Shown: piece after piece, positions 52,359-61,775 of the stretch | Position numbering within the stretch: the first letter of the stretch is position 1 | How the letters are laid out: each line of letters starts with the position of its first letter | Origin: Nostoc linckia NIES-25 | GTDB lineage: Bacteria > Cyanobacteriota > Cyanobacteriia > Cyanobacteriales > Nostocaceae | Reading direction: 5' to 3' | Length of the DNA stretch: 64,000 nucleotides | Assembly: GCF_002368035.1 (NCBI RefSeq) | Contig: NZ_AP018222.1 | Coordinates: 496,001 to 560,000 of the forward strand | Notes under the pieces: model-generated | Database searches by the model: none | What the model was told of the DNA's origin: nothing | The model's input: the letters and a program-made list of their open reading frames with translations, nothing else | Program-made: the position numbers and the translations under genes

Positions 52359-54206
52359 ATGGCGGCTAATTCCAAAAGTCTGAGGGCAGCTTTACCGGGA
52401 ATTTTCCGGATTTTGCGGCGATTTTCACCTCAGTTGAGCAAACAAAAGACGCTGCTGATTGTTTCTTTTGTGGCGCTGATGGCTGAGATTTTCTTACATT
52501 TGCTGGAACCCTGGCCGCTAAAGTTTATTTTTGACTATATTCTTGTCCCTGGTTTCCGGCCTCAGTCTTTGGGAATTCCGCTGTTATCAGGACTGGGACA
52601 GTTTGGGCTATTAACAACTTTGACATTGGGGTTAGTAGCGATCGCTTTACTGCGGGCTACTGCTGCTTACTTTAGTGTAGTGGGGATGGCGCTGGCAGCT
52701 AGCAATGTTTTGACTGAAATTCGCTCTCAACTTTACAGTCATTTGCAAAACCTCTCGCTGTCATTTCACCACAAAGCCAAGACGGGCGACTTAATTACCC
52801 GCGTCACCTCCGACATCGAACGGCTGCGGGAGGTGACGGTAATGGCAGTATTACCGCTGATTGCCCATTCCCTTACCTTATTCGGGATGATATTTGTGAT
52901 ATTCTGGCTGAATTGGGAACTAGCACTAATAGCCGTCGCCGTCTTTCCGTTATTTGTTTTTTTCACCATCCGGTTGACAAAACGCATCCGCCAAGTAGTG
53001 CGATCGCAACGTCAACGCGAAGGGGCAATGGCAGCAACAGCAGCCGAATCCATCGCCGCCATCAAAGTTGTGCAAGCCCTGTCCCTGCAAAATATGTTAG
53101 AGAATAGCTTTTCTCGCCATAACCGCCAAAGTTTAAAAGAAAGTGCCAAAGCCCAAAGACTAGCAGCCGGTTTAGAACGGATGGTAGAACTGCTAGTAGG
53201 CATTGCCACTGCCTTGGTATTATGGCGGGGCGTGCAGCTGGTATTAAAGCGAGCAATCACACCAGGGGATTTACTTGTATTTGTCAACTATCTGCGGATT
53301 GCTTTTAAGCCGATGCGCCAACTTGCCAAATATACCGGACAAATCGCTAAAGCAACCGCCTCCGGCGAACGCATTTTAGATGTCCTAGACACAGTACCCG
53401 ACATCCGCGATGCACGGGGAGCAACGGACGCACCGCCTTTGCGGGGAGGCGTGCGGTTTGAAAATGTCAGCTTTGCCTACGAACCCACAAAGAGAATCTT
53501 GCATAACATCAGTTTTGAAGTGCAACCGGGCGAACGCGTTGCCTTAGTGGGGCCATCCGGTGGCGGAAAATCCACCTTAGTAAGTTTACTGTTACGCCTT
53601 TATGACCCATCGTCAGGGCGAATTTTAGTTGATGGTCATGACTTGCGCCAGTACAAACTGCAATCTATCCGCCAGCAAATTAGCGTGGTGCTGCAAGATA
53701 CGATTTTATTTGCTGCCAGCGTTAGAGATAATATCGCCTACGGTTGTTTGGGGGCTTGTGACCGAGAAATTGAAAAAGCTGCGCGTCTAGCAAACGCCCA
53801 CGATTTTATCATAGCGTTACCCGAAGGCTACGAGACAATTTTGGGAGAGAGAGGGGCGACACTTTCCGGAGGACAACGGCAGAGAATTTCCATTGCTCGT
53901 GCTGCCATTCGTCAAGCTGCGATCGTAATTTTAGATGAGCCGACCACTGGCTTAGACAACGAAAACGAACGCGCCGTCAACGAAGCACTTGATCGCTTAA
54001 CTCACAAACGCACCACTTTTGTAGTGTCTCATAACCTCAGAGCGATCGAGCAAGCCGATTTAATTTTTTACATCGAAAACGGCCAGATTTTAGAACAAGG
54101 TACCCACAACCAATTGCTGCGCTTGGGTGGACGATACACTGCCATGTATACCTGTGAGAAGGCAGTGGGGAGACAAACAAGCAGGGAGCAGGGGGAAAAG
54201 AGGTAA
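52359..54206 (+). CDS. Type I ABC exporter, MsbA/lipid-linked glycan flippase type
   Basis: 615 residues, one TM domain (six TM helices, about 1-345) fused to one NBD. NBD motifs: Walker A GPSGGGKST (398-406), Q-loop VVLQDT, signature LSGGQ (502-506), Walker B VILDE (523-527), and H-loop VVSHN. It forms a homodimer that exports lipid or lipid-linked oligosaccharide. Adjacency to five glycosyltransferases suggests it flips their product. The tail RQTSREQGEKR enters a GGGAGCAGGGGG repeat. A GCCTTCTGCC repeat and the convergent PPC gene follow. Confidence 0.92.
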   Translation: MAANSKSLRAALPGIFRILRRFSPQLSKQKTLLIVSFVALMAEIFLHLLEPWPLKFIFDYILVPGFRPQSLGIPLLSGLGQFGLLTTLTLGLVAIALLRATAAYFSVVGMALAASNVLTEIRSQLYSHLQNLSLSFHHKAKTGDLITRVTSDIERLREVTVMAVLPLIAHSLTLFGMIFVIFWLNWELALIAVAVFPLFVFFTIRLTKRIRQVVRSQRQREGAMAATAAESIAAIKVVQALSLQNMLENSFSRHNRQSLKESAKAQRLAAGLERMVELLVGIATALVLWRGVQLVLKRAITPGDLLVFVNYLRIAFKPMRQLAKYTGQIAKATASGERILDVLDTVPDIRDARGATDAPPLRGGVRFENVSFAYEPTKRILHNISFEVQPGERVALVGPSGGGKSTLVSLLLRLYDPSSGRILVDGHDLRQYKLQSIRQQISVVLQDTILFAASVRDNIAYGCLGACDREIEKAARLANAHDFIIALPEGYETILGERGATLSGGQRQRISIARAAIRQAAIVILDEPTTGLDNENERAVNEALDRLTHKRTTFVVSHNLRAIEQADLIFYIENGQILEQGTHNQLLRLGGRYTAMYTCEKAVGRQTSREQGEKR

Positions 54207-54275
54207 TTTTTTATTCTCCCCCCTGCCTTCTGCCTCCTGCCTTCTGCCTTCTGCCCCTCTGCCTCTTCCCCATGC
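54170..54275. repeat. GGGAGCAGG/CCTGCCTTCTGCC hairpin repeat between convergent genes
   Basis: GGGAGCAGGGGGAAAAGAGG (end of the ABC gene) is opposed by CCCCCCTGCCTTCTGCC and CCTGCCTTCTGCC tandem units. It ends 6 bp before the stop of the minus-strand PPC gene. It is the same class as the repeat at 43.4 kb. Confidence 0.6.
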
Positions 54276-54280
54276 CCAAT

Positions 54281-55504
54281 TTAAAAAATAGTCAATCTAT
54301 ACTTACCCTGTTCCTGTGGATTCTTGGAAGTAACAACTATATAGTAGGTATCATCTTCAGGTAACCTAGCTCGGTCGATTAAAGCAGTATACACGCCACC
54401 TTTGTCTTTATTTTGATCTATAGCTATGGTTTGCCCTTTAGAATTGAGCAAAGTTACGTAGGGAGAAAACTCTTCGTCAACACTATCAACACGAATGCTG
54501 ATCAGCTGATTTTTTCTTCCTTGAAAATTAGAAACATTGTAAGCTCCACCATTCTGTTTCAAGGTAGAACTGTTGGCACTTAGTTGACCTGATTCATCTA
54601 AAGTATAGCTAGCTCTATCATTCCTCAAAGCCAAACTATAGCGACCTACTTCTCCGGGATCTTGGCTAGTAACTGCAATCTTGTAAGTGCCATTCACAGG
54701 CAATCGTGCAAAAATGAAGGCATCATCGCCACCACTATTTTTGTCTAAAACACCTTTTCTGACGATGATATTATTGTCGGGATCGTGCAAAAACAATAAC
54801 GGTTTTAAACTTAAATTATTTGTTCTGCGGTTATCATTACTGCCAATAAGCCTAATTTGCACTAATTGATTTTGTCTACCTTCAAACTCGTAGAAATGGA
54901 AATATCTACCTTGAGATTGAAAGTCATTTTTATCCAAAATACCCAACGCGACATCTACAAAGTTAATTTCTCTATAAACAGGTGCTGGTGGCTCCTGAAT
55001 ATTTTGGTTGTTTACAGCTACATTAGTACTTGGCTTGCGAACTCTAGCTGAACTACCGTTAGAACGATTCGTGTTTGAGTTAGCAACTCTCCGTCCAGAA
55101 GATCTAGAACCACTATTACTAGCACGATTCTCGTTTGAATTAGAATTAGCAACTCTCCGTCCAGAGGATCTAGAACCACTGTTATTTGCACTTCTAGAAG
55201 AACGCTGTGAATTTCCTGTATCAGACGATATACGACGAGTTTGCTGTTGTATTGGTGACTCAACAGATTGTTTTCGTCTTGGAGATGTTACCGCATTAGA
55301 AACAGGAATCTGCTCAATTCCTTTCTTTACTGCTTCTGGCTGTCTCTCATCTGGAGATTTAGCAATTAAAAAGTTTTGAGAATTTTGAGGTTTTCCCAAA
55401 GCACTGATAGGCAGCCCATTACTTGCGATCAACAAACTACTACTCAAGCAGCAAATTAAAAATTGATTTAATTTGCGACTATAGCTGTTGTTTTCTCTTA
55501 GCAT
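54281..55504 (-). CDS. Secreted protein with two PPC (pre-peptidase C-terminal) domains
   Basis: 407 residues. A signal peptide (hydrophobic CCLSSSLLIASNGLPISALG, about 18-37) is followed by a Ser/Asn/Arg-rich linker (about 80-175) with an internal duplication of SGSRSSGRRVANSN. Two PPC beta-sandwiches of about 110 residues follow (about 180-285 and 290-405), each with DDAF/DDTYY and the motif PVNGTYKIAVTS or PEDDTYYIVVTS. PPC domains serve as attachment or secretion modules, often in proteases, but no peptidase domain exists here. It may be a periplasmic or cell-surface structural protein. Confidence 0.8.
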   Translation of the reverse strand: MLRENNSYSRKLNQFLICCLSSSLLIASNGLPISALGKPQNSQNFLIAKSPDERQPEAVKKGIEQIPVSNAVTSPRRKQSVESPIQQQTRRISSDTGNSQRSSRSANNSGSRSSGRRVANSNSNENRASNSGSRSSGRRVANSNTNRSNGSSARVRKPSTNVAVNNQNIQEPPAPVYREINFVDVALGILDKNDFQSQGRYFHFYEFEGRQNQLVQIRLIGSNDNRRTNNLSLKPLLFLHDPDNNIIVRKGVLDKNSGGDDAFIFARLPVNGTYKIAVTSQDPGEVGRYSLALRNDRASYTLDESGQLSANSSTLKQNGGAYNVSNFQGRKNQLISIRVDSVDEEFSPYVTLLNSKGQTIAIDQNKDKGGVYTALIDRARLPEDDTYYIVVTSKNPQEQGKYRLTIF

Positions 55505-56009
55505 GATTACGCTCCTAATTTTGCTGACGATTTTATATTTAGGGAATAATTTTAATATTTCCTGTTTTTACCCCAGTTAAATCGAGTTGGAATTTTATCT
55601 AGACTAAATTGAAATTCAAATTTTTTATTTTTTAACTATTCTGAATTCTGAATTCTGACTTCTTCCCTCAATTTAGACTACCAGAGTAAACTCCAAGTTG
55701 GTACGTATATACTGAGCTACAAACTGAAATCACTGGTTTTCGGATTTTTGTCTATATATTTTTACCAAACTCAGCCAAATGATGCTTGACTAGTAAATCG
55801 AGAATGGATATGTAGAATTAACGCCGATCGATTACTTAAAAGGCATTGTGCGATCGCAACTTTTTTCAAGTTATGTAAATTGTTGAATACCTGATGAGGT
55901 AAGGAAATTAGCGATTTGGGTGGGATCTCAGTAAGATTAACTAACAAGAGAGATTATACTGCATGACTTAAAATGAACATATACCCCAATATGGAAATGG
56001 ATTCCCAGT
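55505..56009. other. AT-rich intergenic region between the PPC gene and the kinase-WD40 gene
   Basis: It has no ORF on either strand beyond short random frames. It contains one ATTCTGAATTCTGAATTCTGAC fragment of the 49.6 kb repeat family (about 55637) and a HIP1 octamer. It should hold divergent promoters for the PPC and kinase genes, but no clear operators are seen. Confidence 0.45.
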
Positions 56010-58112
56010 ATGCTTTGTTGTGTGAATCCCGACTGCCAAAAACCCCAAAATCCTGATAAAAACAAGTATTGCCACAATTGTCGAGCGGAATTGATACCCC
56101 TACTGGGAGGTCGCTATCGTCCGACTCAGGTATTATCAGATGAGGGTGGATTTGGTAGAACCTATCTAGCGGAAGATGTACACAAGCTTAATGAATGCTG
56201 TGTTGTCAAACAATTTGCACCAAAACTTCAAGGAACCGGCCCGTTAACAAAGGCTGTTGAATTATTTAAACAAGAAGCCAGCCGACTTCAACAATTAGCT
56301 GGACATCCGCAAATTCCCACTTTATTGGCTTATTTTGAGCAGAATGGCTATTTATTTTTAGTACAGCAATTTATTGATGGACATAATTTGCTCAAAGAAT
56401 GGCAAACGCGGGGAAACTATAACGAAATAGAGATTCGAGAACTTTTGCTAGATTTATTGCCAGTGCTGAAATTTATTCACGCGCTGGGAGTGATTCATCG
56501 GGATATTAAGCCACAAAATATTATTCGCCGTCAAAGCGATGGGCGATTAGTATTAATTGATTTTGGAGCTTCTAAGCAGCTAACAGCAACAGTGCAGACT
56601 AAAATTGGCACTGTCATAGGTTCCCACGGTTACACAGCACTAGAACAATTGCAAGATGGCAAAGCTTACCCAGCCAGTGATTTATTCAGTTTGGGAGCAA
56701 CTTGTTTTCATCTGCTGACTGGGGTTCGCCCATCTCAACTGTGGATACAGCAGGGTTATGGTTGGACTACATCCTGGCGACAACATTTGAACCCCCCAGG
56801 TAAAGATGTAATTCCTGTGTCTGTTCAGTTGGCTGAAATTTTCGATAAGCTGTTGCAACCCGACATCCAAAAGCGCTATCAATCAGCTGATGAAGCGATC
56901 GCTGACATAACATCAAAGCTACCACCATTGCCATCAATTCCGCCAACTATACTGACACCAACATTTACAACTACTTCAATAAATACAGCCCCAGCTTCAC
57001 CAAAACCAAATAACAAACGAAACACGACTCCATTTTTACCAAAACTAAATAACAACCTCAAAACTCCAGTGCTGTTAGGTACTAGCGTTTTGGTGTTAGG
57101 ACTAGGGGGAGTTTGGTATTTCCAAACTCGTCCCAACGAAATGAGCCAGCTTTCCGAACCAATTTCTCAGCCTGTCAGTTCCCCAGCAAAAAACATCTTG
57201 GAAGTTCCTTATTTAGCCAAATCCCTTCCAGGGCATTCCAGCGATGTGAATTCCGTAGCCTTTAGTCCCGATGGTACAACCCTTGGTAGTGCCAGTGACG
57301 ACAAGACAATCAAGCTATGGAATGTCGGAACTAAAGAAGAAATCCACAGCCTCGAAGGACACTCCAATTGGATTTGGACTATAGCCTTTAGTCCTGATAG
57401 CAAAACCCTCGCCAGTGGAAGTGCGGACACGAAAATTAAATTGTGGAATGTGGAAACAGGAAAGTTAATCCGCACCCTCGAAGGACATAATGACGGAGTT
57501 ACCTCGGTGAGTTTCAGTCCTAATGGCAAAACCCTCGCCAGCGGAAGTGCTAGTAAGGATACGAAAATCAAACTGTGGAATGTGGAGACAGGAAAGTTAA
57601 TCCGCACTCTCGAAGGACATACCAATGGCGTTCAATCTGTAGCCTTCAGTCCTGATGGCAAAACCCTTGCTAGTGGTAGTTGGGATAAAACAATTAAGCT
57701 GTGGAATTTGGATACAGGAAAGTTAATCCGCACGTTAAATGGACATGGTGGTTCGGTTCTTTCAGTTGCTTTCGATCCTGATGGCAAAACTCTTGCCAGT
57801 GGCAGTAATGACAAAACAATTAAATTGTGGAATCTAGAAACGGGAAAGTTAATGCACACGTTAAAGGGACATAATGATAAGATTAACTCCGTCGCTTTTT
57901 TGTCAAAGACAGCTTTAAATAATGTCATCCTTATAAGTGGTAGCAGTGACAGGACTATCAAACTTTGGAATCCAGTCACAGGAATAAAAATCCGCACTTT
58001 AGAGACGGGTTCTGGATATATTTATGCTGTTGCTATTAGTCCAGATGGACAAACCATTGCTGGTGGTGGAAGTGGTGAAAATATTTTGAAAATTTGGCAG
58101 ACAATTCAATAA
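56010..58112 (+). CDS. Zinc-ribbon/Ser-Thr kinase/WD40 fusion protein, second paralogue
   Basis: 700 residues. It has the same layout as the 39.6 kb protein: MLCCVNPDC zinc-ribbon, kinase (about 35-310; Lys67 in CVVKQF, HRDIKPQN, DFGASK), a proline/threonine linker, a TM helix at about 354-370 (PVLLGTSVLVLGLGGVWYF), then WD40 blades from about residue 405. Blades 2-5 carry near-identical DNA (AAGTTAATCCGCAC...TCGAAGGACAT type), so the propeller expanded recently. Blade 6 contains an extra NNV-type loop after FLSKTAL. It is in the polysaccharide region and could control it by phosphorylation; this is inference. Confidence 0.92.
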   Translation: MLCCVNPDCQKPQNPDKNKYCHNCRAELIPLLGGRYRPTQVLSDEGGFGRTYLAEDVHKLNECCVVKQFAPKLQGTGPLTKAVELFKQEASRLQQLAGHPQIPTLLAYFEQNGYLFLVQQFIDGHNLLKEWQTRGNYNEIEIRELLLDLLPVLKFIHALGVIHRDIKPQNIIRRQSDGRLVLIDFGASKQLTATVQTKIGTVIGSHGYTALEQLQDGKAYPASDLFSLGATCFHLLTGVRPSQLWIQQGYGWTTSWRQHLNPPGKDVIPVSVQLAEIFDKLLQPDIQKRYQSADEAIADITSKLPPLPSIPPTILTPTFTTTSINTAPASPKPNNKRNTTPFLPKLNNNLKTPVLLGTSVLVLGLGGVWYFQTRPNEMSQLSEPISQPVSSPAKNILEVPYLAKSLPGHSSDVNSVAFSPDGTTLGSASDDKTIKLWNVGTKEEIHSLEGHSNWIWTIAFSPDSKTLASGSADTKIKLWNVETGKLIRTLEGHNDGVTSVSFSPNGKTLASGSASKDTKIKLWNVETGKLIRTLEGHTNGVQSVAFSPDGKTLASGSWDKTIKLWNLDTGKLIRTLNGHGGSVLSVAFDPDGKTLASGSNDKTIKLWNLETGKLMHTLKGHNDKINSVAFLSKTALNNVILISGSSDRTIKLWNPVTGIKIRTLETGSGYIYAVAISPDGQTIAGGGSGENILKIWQTIQ

Positions 58113-58294
58113 AAACTTCTAATAGCAAATTAATTACAAGCCGGATATCAGTGGAGGGCTATATTGTGATAATATCCTCCACAGGATTAAATGTTTTAAA
58201 TTTGAACAATATCAAAATTTACGCTGAAACCTATAAATTTAGGTTTTAATCTAGGTTTTTTGTTGTCACAAAATTATCCCCGAACTAAAAATTT

Positions 58295-59548
58295 ATGATT
58301 AATATATTTTTCCTGCTGATACTATTTTCTTCGCTGTTAGGGCGAATCAAATTTCCGGGACTCAATATTGGTATTCATTATTTATTACTACCCGCTTTCA
58401 GCTTTGGTATAATTAGTTTGTCTTTAAAAGATACAAAAGAATTTATTAAAAGAAATAAAACTATTTTGATATCTGTGGGAGTACTATATGTATGGATGTG
58501 GGTTTCGTCATTAACTAGTCAATTCCCCGGTACTGCGATTACTTATAGTGTTAAATATTCTAGCTATTTTATATTATATTTTGCTTTTCTCGTATTAACT
58601 TTTAGAAAGCTAAAAACCTCATCTTTAACATTTTATTATCGTTGCATATTGTACTTGTTAGAAATCATTGGAGTTTTGGGTTTTTTAGAAGCTTTAGTTC
58701 CAGATCACTGGATTTTTGAACTATTAAAATTTCCGAGCTTTTATCCTCAAATTGGTTCAATAATGCAAAACCCGAATCAGTTTGGAGTAATAGTGGGTAT
58801 TGGTTTATGTTTAAGTTTAACTTTAGAAAAACAAAATAAAATTTCTCCAATTGAGTTATATGTAAGTGAATTTATTTTTTTAATCTCCTTAGCTTTGTCT
58901 GCCAGCAGAAATGCTTGGCTGATTTTTCTGTTTGGTTTAATGATTTTATTGGGATATAAAATAATTGATATCAAAAAAGCGATCGCTATTATTAGTCTAT
59001 GGCTTTTGTGTATTTTAACTATACCAGTATCTACATATAGGATAGGTTTGGGAGATAGTAAAATATTTCCATTAATTAATTTATTTTCATCCAATCCGAG
59101 TGAAATAGTGCTTCCTAGTCCTGTAGGAACAGCGTTATCAAGGTTTGCTCTTTGGAAGGCAGCTATTATTGAAACTATTAAAAGACCGGTGACTGGTATA
59201 GGTGTAGGAGTTTTTGCAGAACAAATAGGAACGAAAGTTTTTGGCCCTAAAGGTTTCCACGCACACAATATATTTTTAAATGTGCTAGTAGAACAAGGAA
59301 TTCCTGGATTATTGATTTTTACTAACTTTTTAGTAATAATTGCATCTAAAGTTAAATATGCTAATCCCGTGGCGATCGCTCCGATTATGATGTTTTTAGC
59401 ATCTCAATTGCCAGATTTTTTTGCAGAAGATTATACCTTTACAACTATTGAATTTTATTTTCTAGCAGCAGCAATAAATTCTAGGAAAGTTATACCAGCA
59501 AATTCCGAAATGCAATCTCTGACTCAGCTACTTAGTTCGGAACTCTAA
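58295..59548 (+). CDS. O-antigen ligase/Wzy-like polymerase
   Basis: 417 residues, almost wholly membrane-embedded (about 10-12 hydrophobic segments, e.g. ILILFSSLL, AIAIISLWLLCIL). The signature of the O-antigen ligase family (Wzy_C) is the large loop followed by GIGVGVFAEQIG and KGFHAHNIFLNVLVEQGIPG, with its conserved His. Such proteins polymerise or ligate lipid-linked glycans in the periplasm. It has no neighbour within an operon except the GT4 gene 39 bp downstream. The codon use is A/T-rich compared with the rest of the region. Confidence 0.85.
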   Translation: MINIFFLLILFSSLLGRIKFPGLNIGIHYLLLPAFSFGIISLSLKDTKEFIKRNKTILISVGVLYVWMWVSSLTSQFPGTAITYSVKYSSYFILYFAFLVLTFRKLKTSSLTFYYRCILYLLEIIGVLGFLEALVPDHWIFELLKFPSFYPQIGSIMQNPNQFGVIVGIGLCLSLTLEKQNKISPIELYVSEFIFLISLALSASRNAWLIFLFGLMILLGYKIIDIKKAIAIISLWLLCILTIPVSTYRIGLGDSKIFPLINLFSSNPSEIVLPSPVGTALSRFALWKAAIIETIKRPVTGIGVGVFAEQIGTKVFGPKGFHAHNIFLNVLVEQGIPGLLIFTNFLVIIASKVKYANPVAIAPIMMFLASQLPDFFAEDYTFTTIEFYFLAAAINSRKVIPANSEMQSLTQLLSSEL

Positions 59549-59587
59549 TAATTTTGTTATCTTAGCTAATAGGTTAAATTAGTTGTA

Positions 59588-60781
59588 ATGCCGAAAACAA
59601 ATACGAAAAATAAATATCATTTCCAGCTAATATTTCCCAATATATTTGGTTTTAAGGGAGGTATTCAAGTTTATTCAATATTTTTGCTCAGAGCATTACA
59701 AGATTTATATCCTGACGCTAATTATGATGTGTTTCTTAAGTACGATAAAAACAATTTGAAAAAAGATCCAAATTTGGAATTTTTAAATTCAACAAAATTT
59801 CATTATTTTGGACATTTACCAAGATTATTGCAAACTATTTTATTTGCGAGAAAAATAATAACTTTTGGTATTTTGCAACGTCCTACCATAGTTATATCAA
59901 CCCATGTAAACTATGCCACCGCTTGTTATGCTCTCAAACGGATAACGGGAATTCCTTACTGGGTGGTCGCTCATGGCTTAGACGTTTGGGAGATTGATAG
60001 TAAAATTACAAAATTAGCATTAAAAGAAGCAGACAGAATTATTAGTGTCAGTAACTACACTCGCCAGCGTTTGCTTTCAGAAACAGATATAGATCCTCAA
60101 AAAATTGTGGTTTTGCCTAATACATTTGATGCTAAAGAATTTCAAATTAAGCCAAAACCAACTAAATTACTCAAACGCTACAATTTGAGAGATGACCAGC
60201 CTGTAATTCTAATGGTAACGCGCCTGGGACGCATGGCAAAATATAAGGGGTATGACCAAATTATTCATGCTTTAGTGAAAGTGCGATCGCAGATTCCAGA
60301 TGTTCGCTTTATTCTTGCAGGTAAAGGAGATGACTTACCTCGAATTAAAGCTTTAGTTAGCAGCTTAAATCTAGAAGATTCTATTACCATTGCCGGATTT
60401 GTACCAGACGAAGAATTGTGCGCTCATTACAATCTCTGCGATGTTTTTGCGATGCCTAGTAAAGGCGAAGGATTTGGTATTGTTTATCTAGAAGCTTTAG
60501 CTTGTGGTAAACCCGTTCTGGCTGGTAATCAAGATGGTTCTGTAGACCCATTAGCCCAAGGAAAATTGGGATGTTTAGTTGACCCTGATAACGTCGAAGA
60601 AATTGCTGATAATCTCATTCAAATATTGCAAGGTAATTTTTCTAATCCAGTAGTTTATCAACCAGAATTACTGCAACAAAAAACTATTGAAGCTTATGAA
60701 TTTAGTCGGTTTCGTGCAAGATTAGCAAAGTTATTTGGTTTAGTAGAGAATAGGGAACAGGCAATAGGCAAGAGGCAATAG
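59588..60781 (+). CDS. Glycosyltransferase family 4
   Basis: 397 residues. N-domain: FPNIFGFKGGIQVYSIFLLRAL, followed by YWVVAHGLDVWEI. C-domain: MVTRLGRMAKYKGYDQIIHA, FILAGKGDDLPR and the E-X7-E motif FAMPSKGEGFGIVYLEAL. It starts 39 bp after the ligase-like gene and is likely co-transcribed. It should add a sugar to the lipid-linked glycan. The last residues (NREQAIGKRQ) read into a GGCAATAGG repeat. A MITE starts 97 bp downstream. Confidence 0.88.
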   Translation: MPKTNTKNKYHFQLIFPNIFGFKGGIQVYSIFLLRALQDLYPDANYDVFLKYDKNNLKKDPNLEFLNSTKFHYFGHLPRLLQTILFARKIITFGILQRPTIVISTHVNYATACYALKRITGIPYWVVAHGLDVWEIDSKITKLALKEADRIISVSNYTRQRLLSETDIDPQKIVVLPNTFDAKEFQIKPKPTKLLKRYNLRDDQPVILMVTRLGRMAKYKGYDQIIHALVKVRSQIPDVRFILAGKGDDLPRIKALVSSLNLEDSITIAGFVPDEELCAHYNLCDVFAMPSKGEGFGIVYLEALACGKPVLAGNQDGSVDPLAQGKLGCLVDPDNVEEIADNLIQILQGNFSNPVVYQPELLQQKTIEAYEFSRFRARLAKLFGLVENREQAIGKRQ

Positions 60782-60877
60782 AGAAGGGTTTTTGAGTTTG
60801 ACTGAGTTTTCCCTAATCAAATATAAGTACTAAGTAGTAGACATAATTAAATGTAAAATACAAAAGTTTAAAACCCC

Positions 60878-61021
60878 CAGGACTTACGCAAAAGATAACG
60901 AAAGTAGCGGTAATACCCTGCGGGTTCGCTCTTAGCGTTCTCGCAGAGTAGCCGCTCCGCGTCTACATGAATTACCGCTACGCAACAATAAGGTTTTCAG
61001 TCACATATTGCGTAAGTCCTG
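60878..61021. mobile_element. MITE, YAGGACTTACGCA family, copy with a 51-bp insertion, TSD ACCCC
   Basis: CAGGACTTACGCAA (60878-60891) and TTGCGTAAGTCCTG (61008-61021) are exact inverted ends. ACCCC repeats lie at 60873-60877 and 61022-61026. The reverse complement is collinear with the 21.2 kb copy except for about 51 bp in the middle, beginning TAGACGCGGAGCGG and ending CCCGCAGGGT. This is the same small GC-rich palindromic repeat seen near 1.7 and 29.5 kb. Confidence 0.85.
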
Positions 61022-61111
61022 ACCCCAATAAAAACCGCCTCCTGCCTCCTGCCTCCTACTTGTATGAGTTAGATTGTGGAAATTTAGGAAAATAATTTTG
61101 TAGGTTGAAAA

Positions 61112-61303
61112 ATGCAAGATTCAGTGTTTGTTATATTTCTTGTTTTTGGGTTTATTTGGGTTTTGATGGGAGTTGTAGGCTGGATTGCGTTTTTAAAATC
61201 TGAGGGTGAAGAGATTAAGTTTGGTCAGTGGGGACTTGTAGTTGCTATCCCAATCTTAATACCAATAATTTTTACCCTGATTATTGGTGTCTGGTATCAC
61301 TAA
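61112..61303 (+). CDS. Small two-helix membrane protein
   Basis: 63 residues, two hydrophobic segments (about 5-28, FVIFLVFGFIWVLMGVVGWIAF, and about 41-59, GLVVAIPILIPIIFTLIIG) joined by a short charged loop (LKSEGEEIKFGQ). The codon use and the gap from the MITE suggest a real gene. It has no motif that I recognise. It could be a membrane-localised regulator or accessory subunit, but its partner is unknown. Confidence 0.55.
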   Translation: MQDSVFVIFLVFGFIWVLMGVVGWIAFLKSEGEEIKFGQWGLVVAIPILIPIIFTLIIGVWYH

Positions 61304-61387
61304 TTCAAGCAATTTAGTACGGTTGCACAATAAAATCGAAACTATGTAAATATAGCCGTTCTCGCTTGCGTCAAATACAAACCTTCA

Positions 61388-61722
61388 TAGGGGCACAGCA
61401 TTGCTCATTGGTGTCAAGTTACAGCGCTTTTCATTTGGATGGAATACATGCTTGAATACTAAATTATCGTAAGGGCACAACAATGTTGTGCCCCTACTGT
61501 GGTCTATTCAACTGCAAATTGCTGTAACGTGAAACCCTGATAAAAACGTGATGAGTGAGTTCTACTCACTTAGCATCAAGATCCGCGTTACCCCACCCCG
61601 GTTTTGTCTAAAGCCAAAACCGCCCCTCCCCTTAGCAAGGGGAGGGGTTGGGGGTGGGGTAAAACGATTGTGGGGCAATTTTAGCTTAATCTGGCACCAA
61701 TGCACAGATGTAAAGCCCCTAC
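61388..61722. mobile_element. Diverged MITE-like element, second copy of the 29.3 kb type
   Basis: Read as reverse complement it shares GGGGCTTTACA-type ends, ATCAAGATCCGCGTTACCCC, and the CCCCTCCCC/GGGGAGGGG hairpin with 29286-29482. It has an additional segment (61440-61550) that includes the perfect palindrome GGGCACAACAATGTTGTGCC (61473 on). The left end is decayed. No gene is present in 61304-61775. Confidence 0.55.
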
Positions 61723-61775
61723 CATAACCTGTACCTCACGCCTGCTGCAATCTGCTTTATATTCTTTACTGTCAT

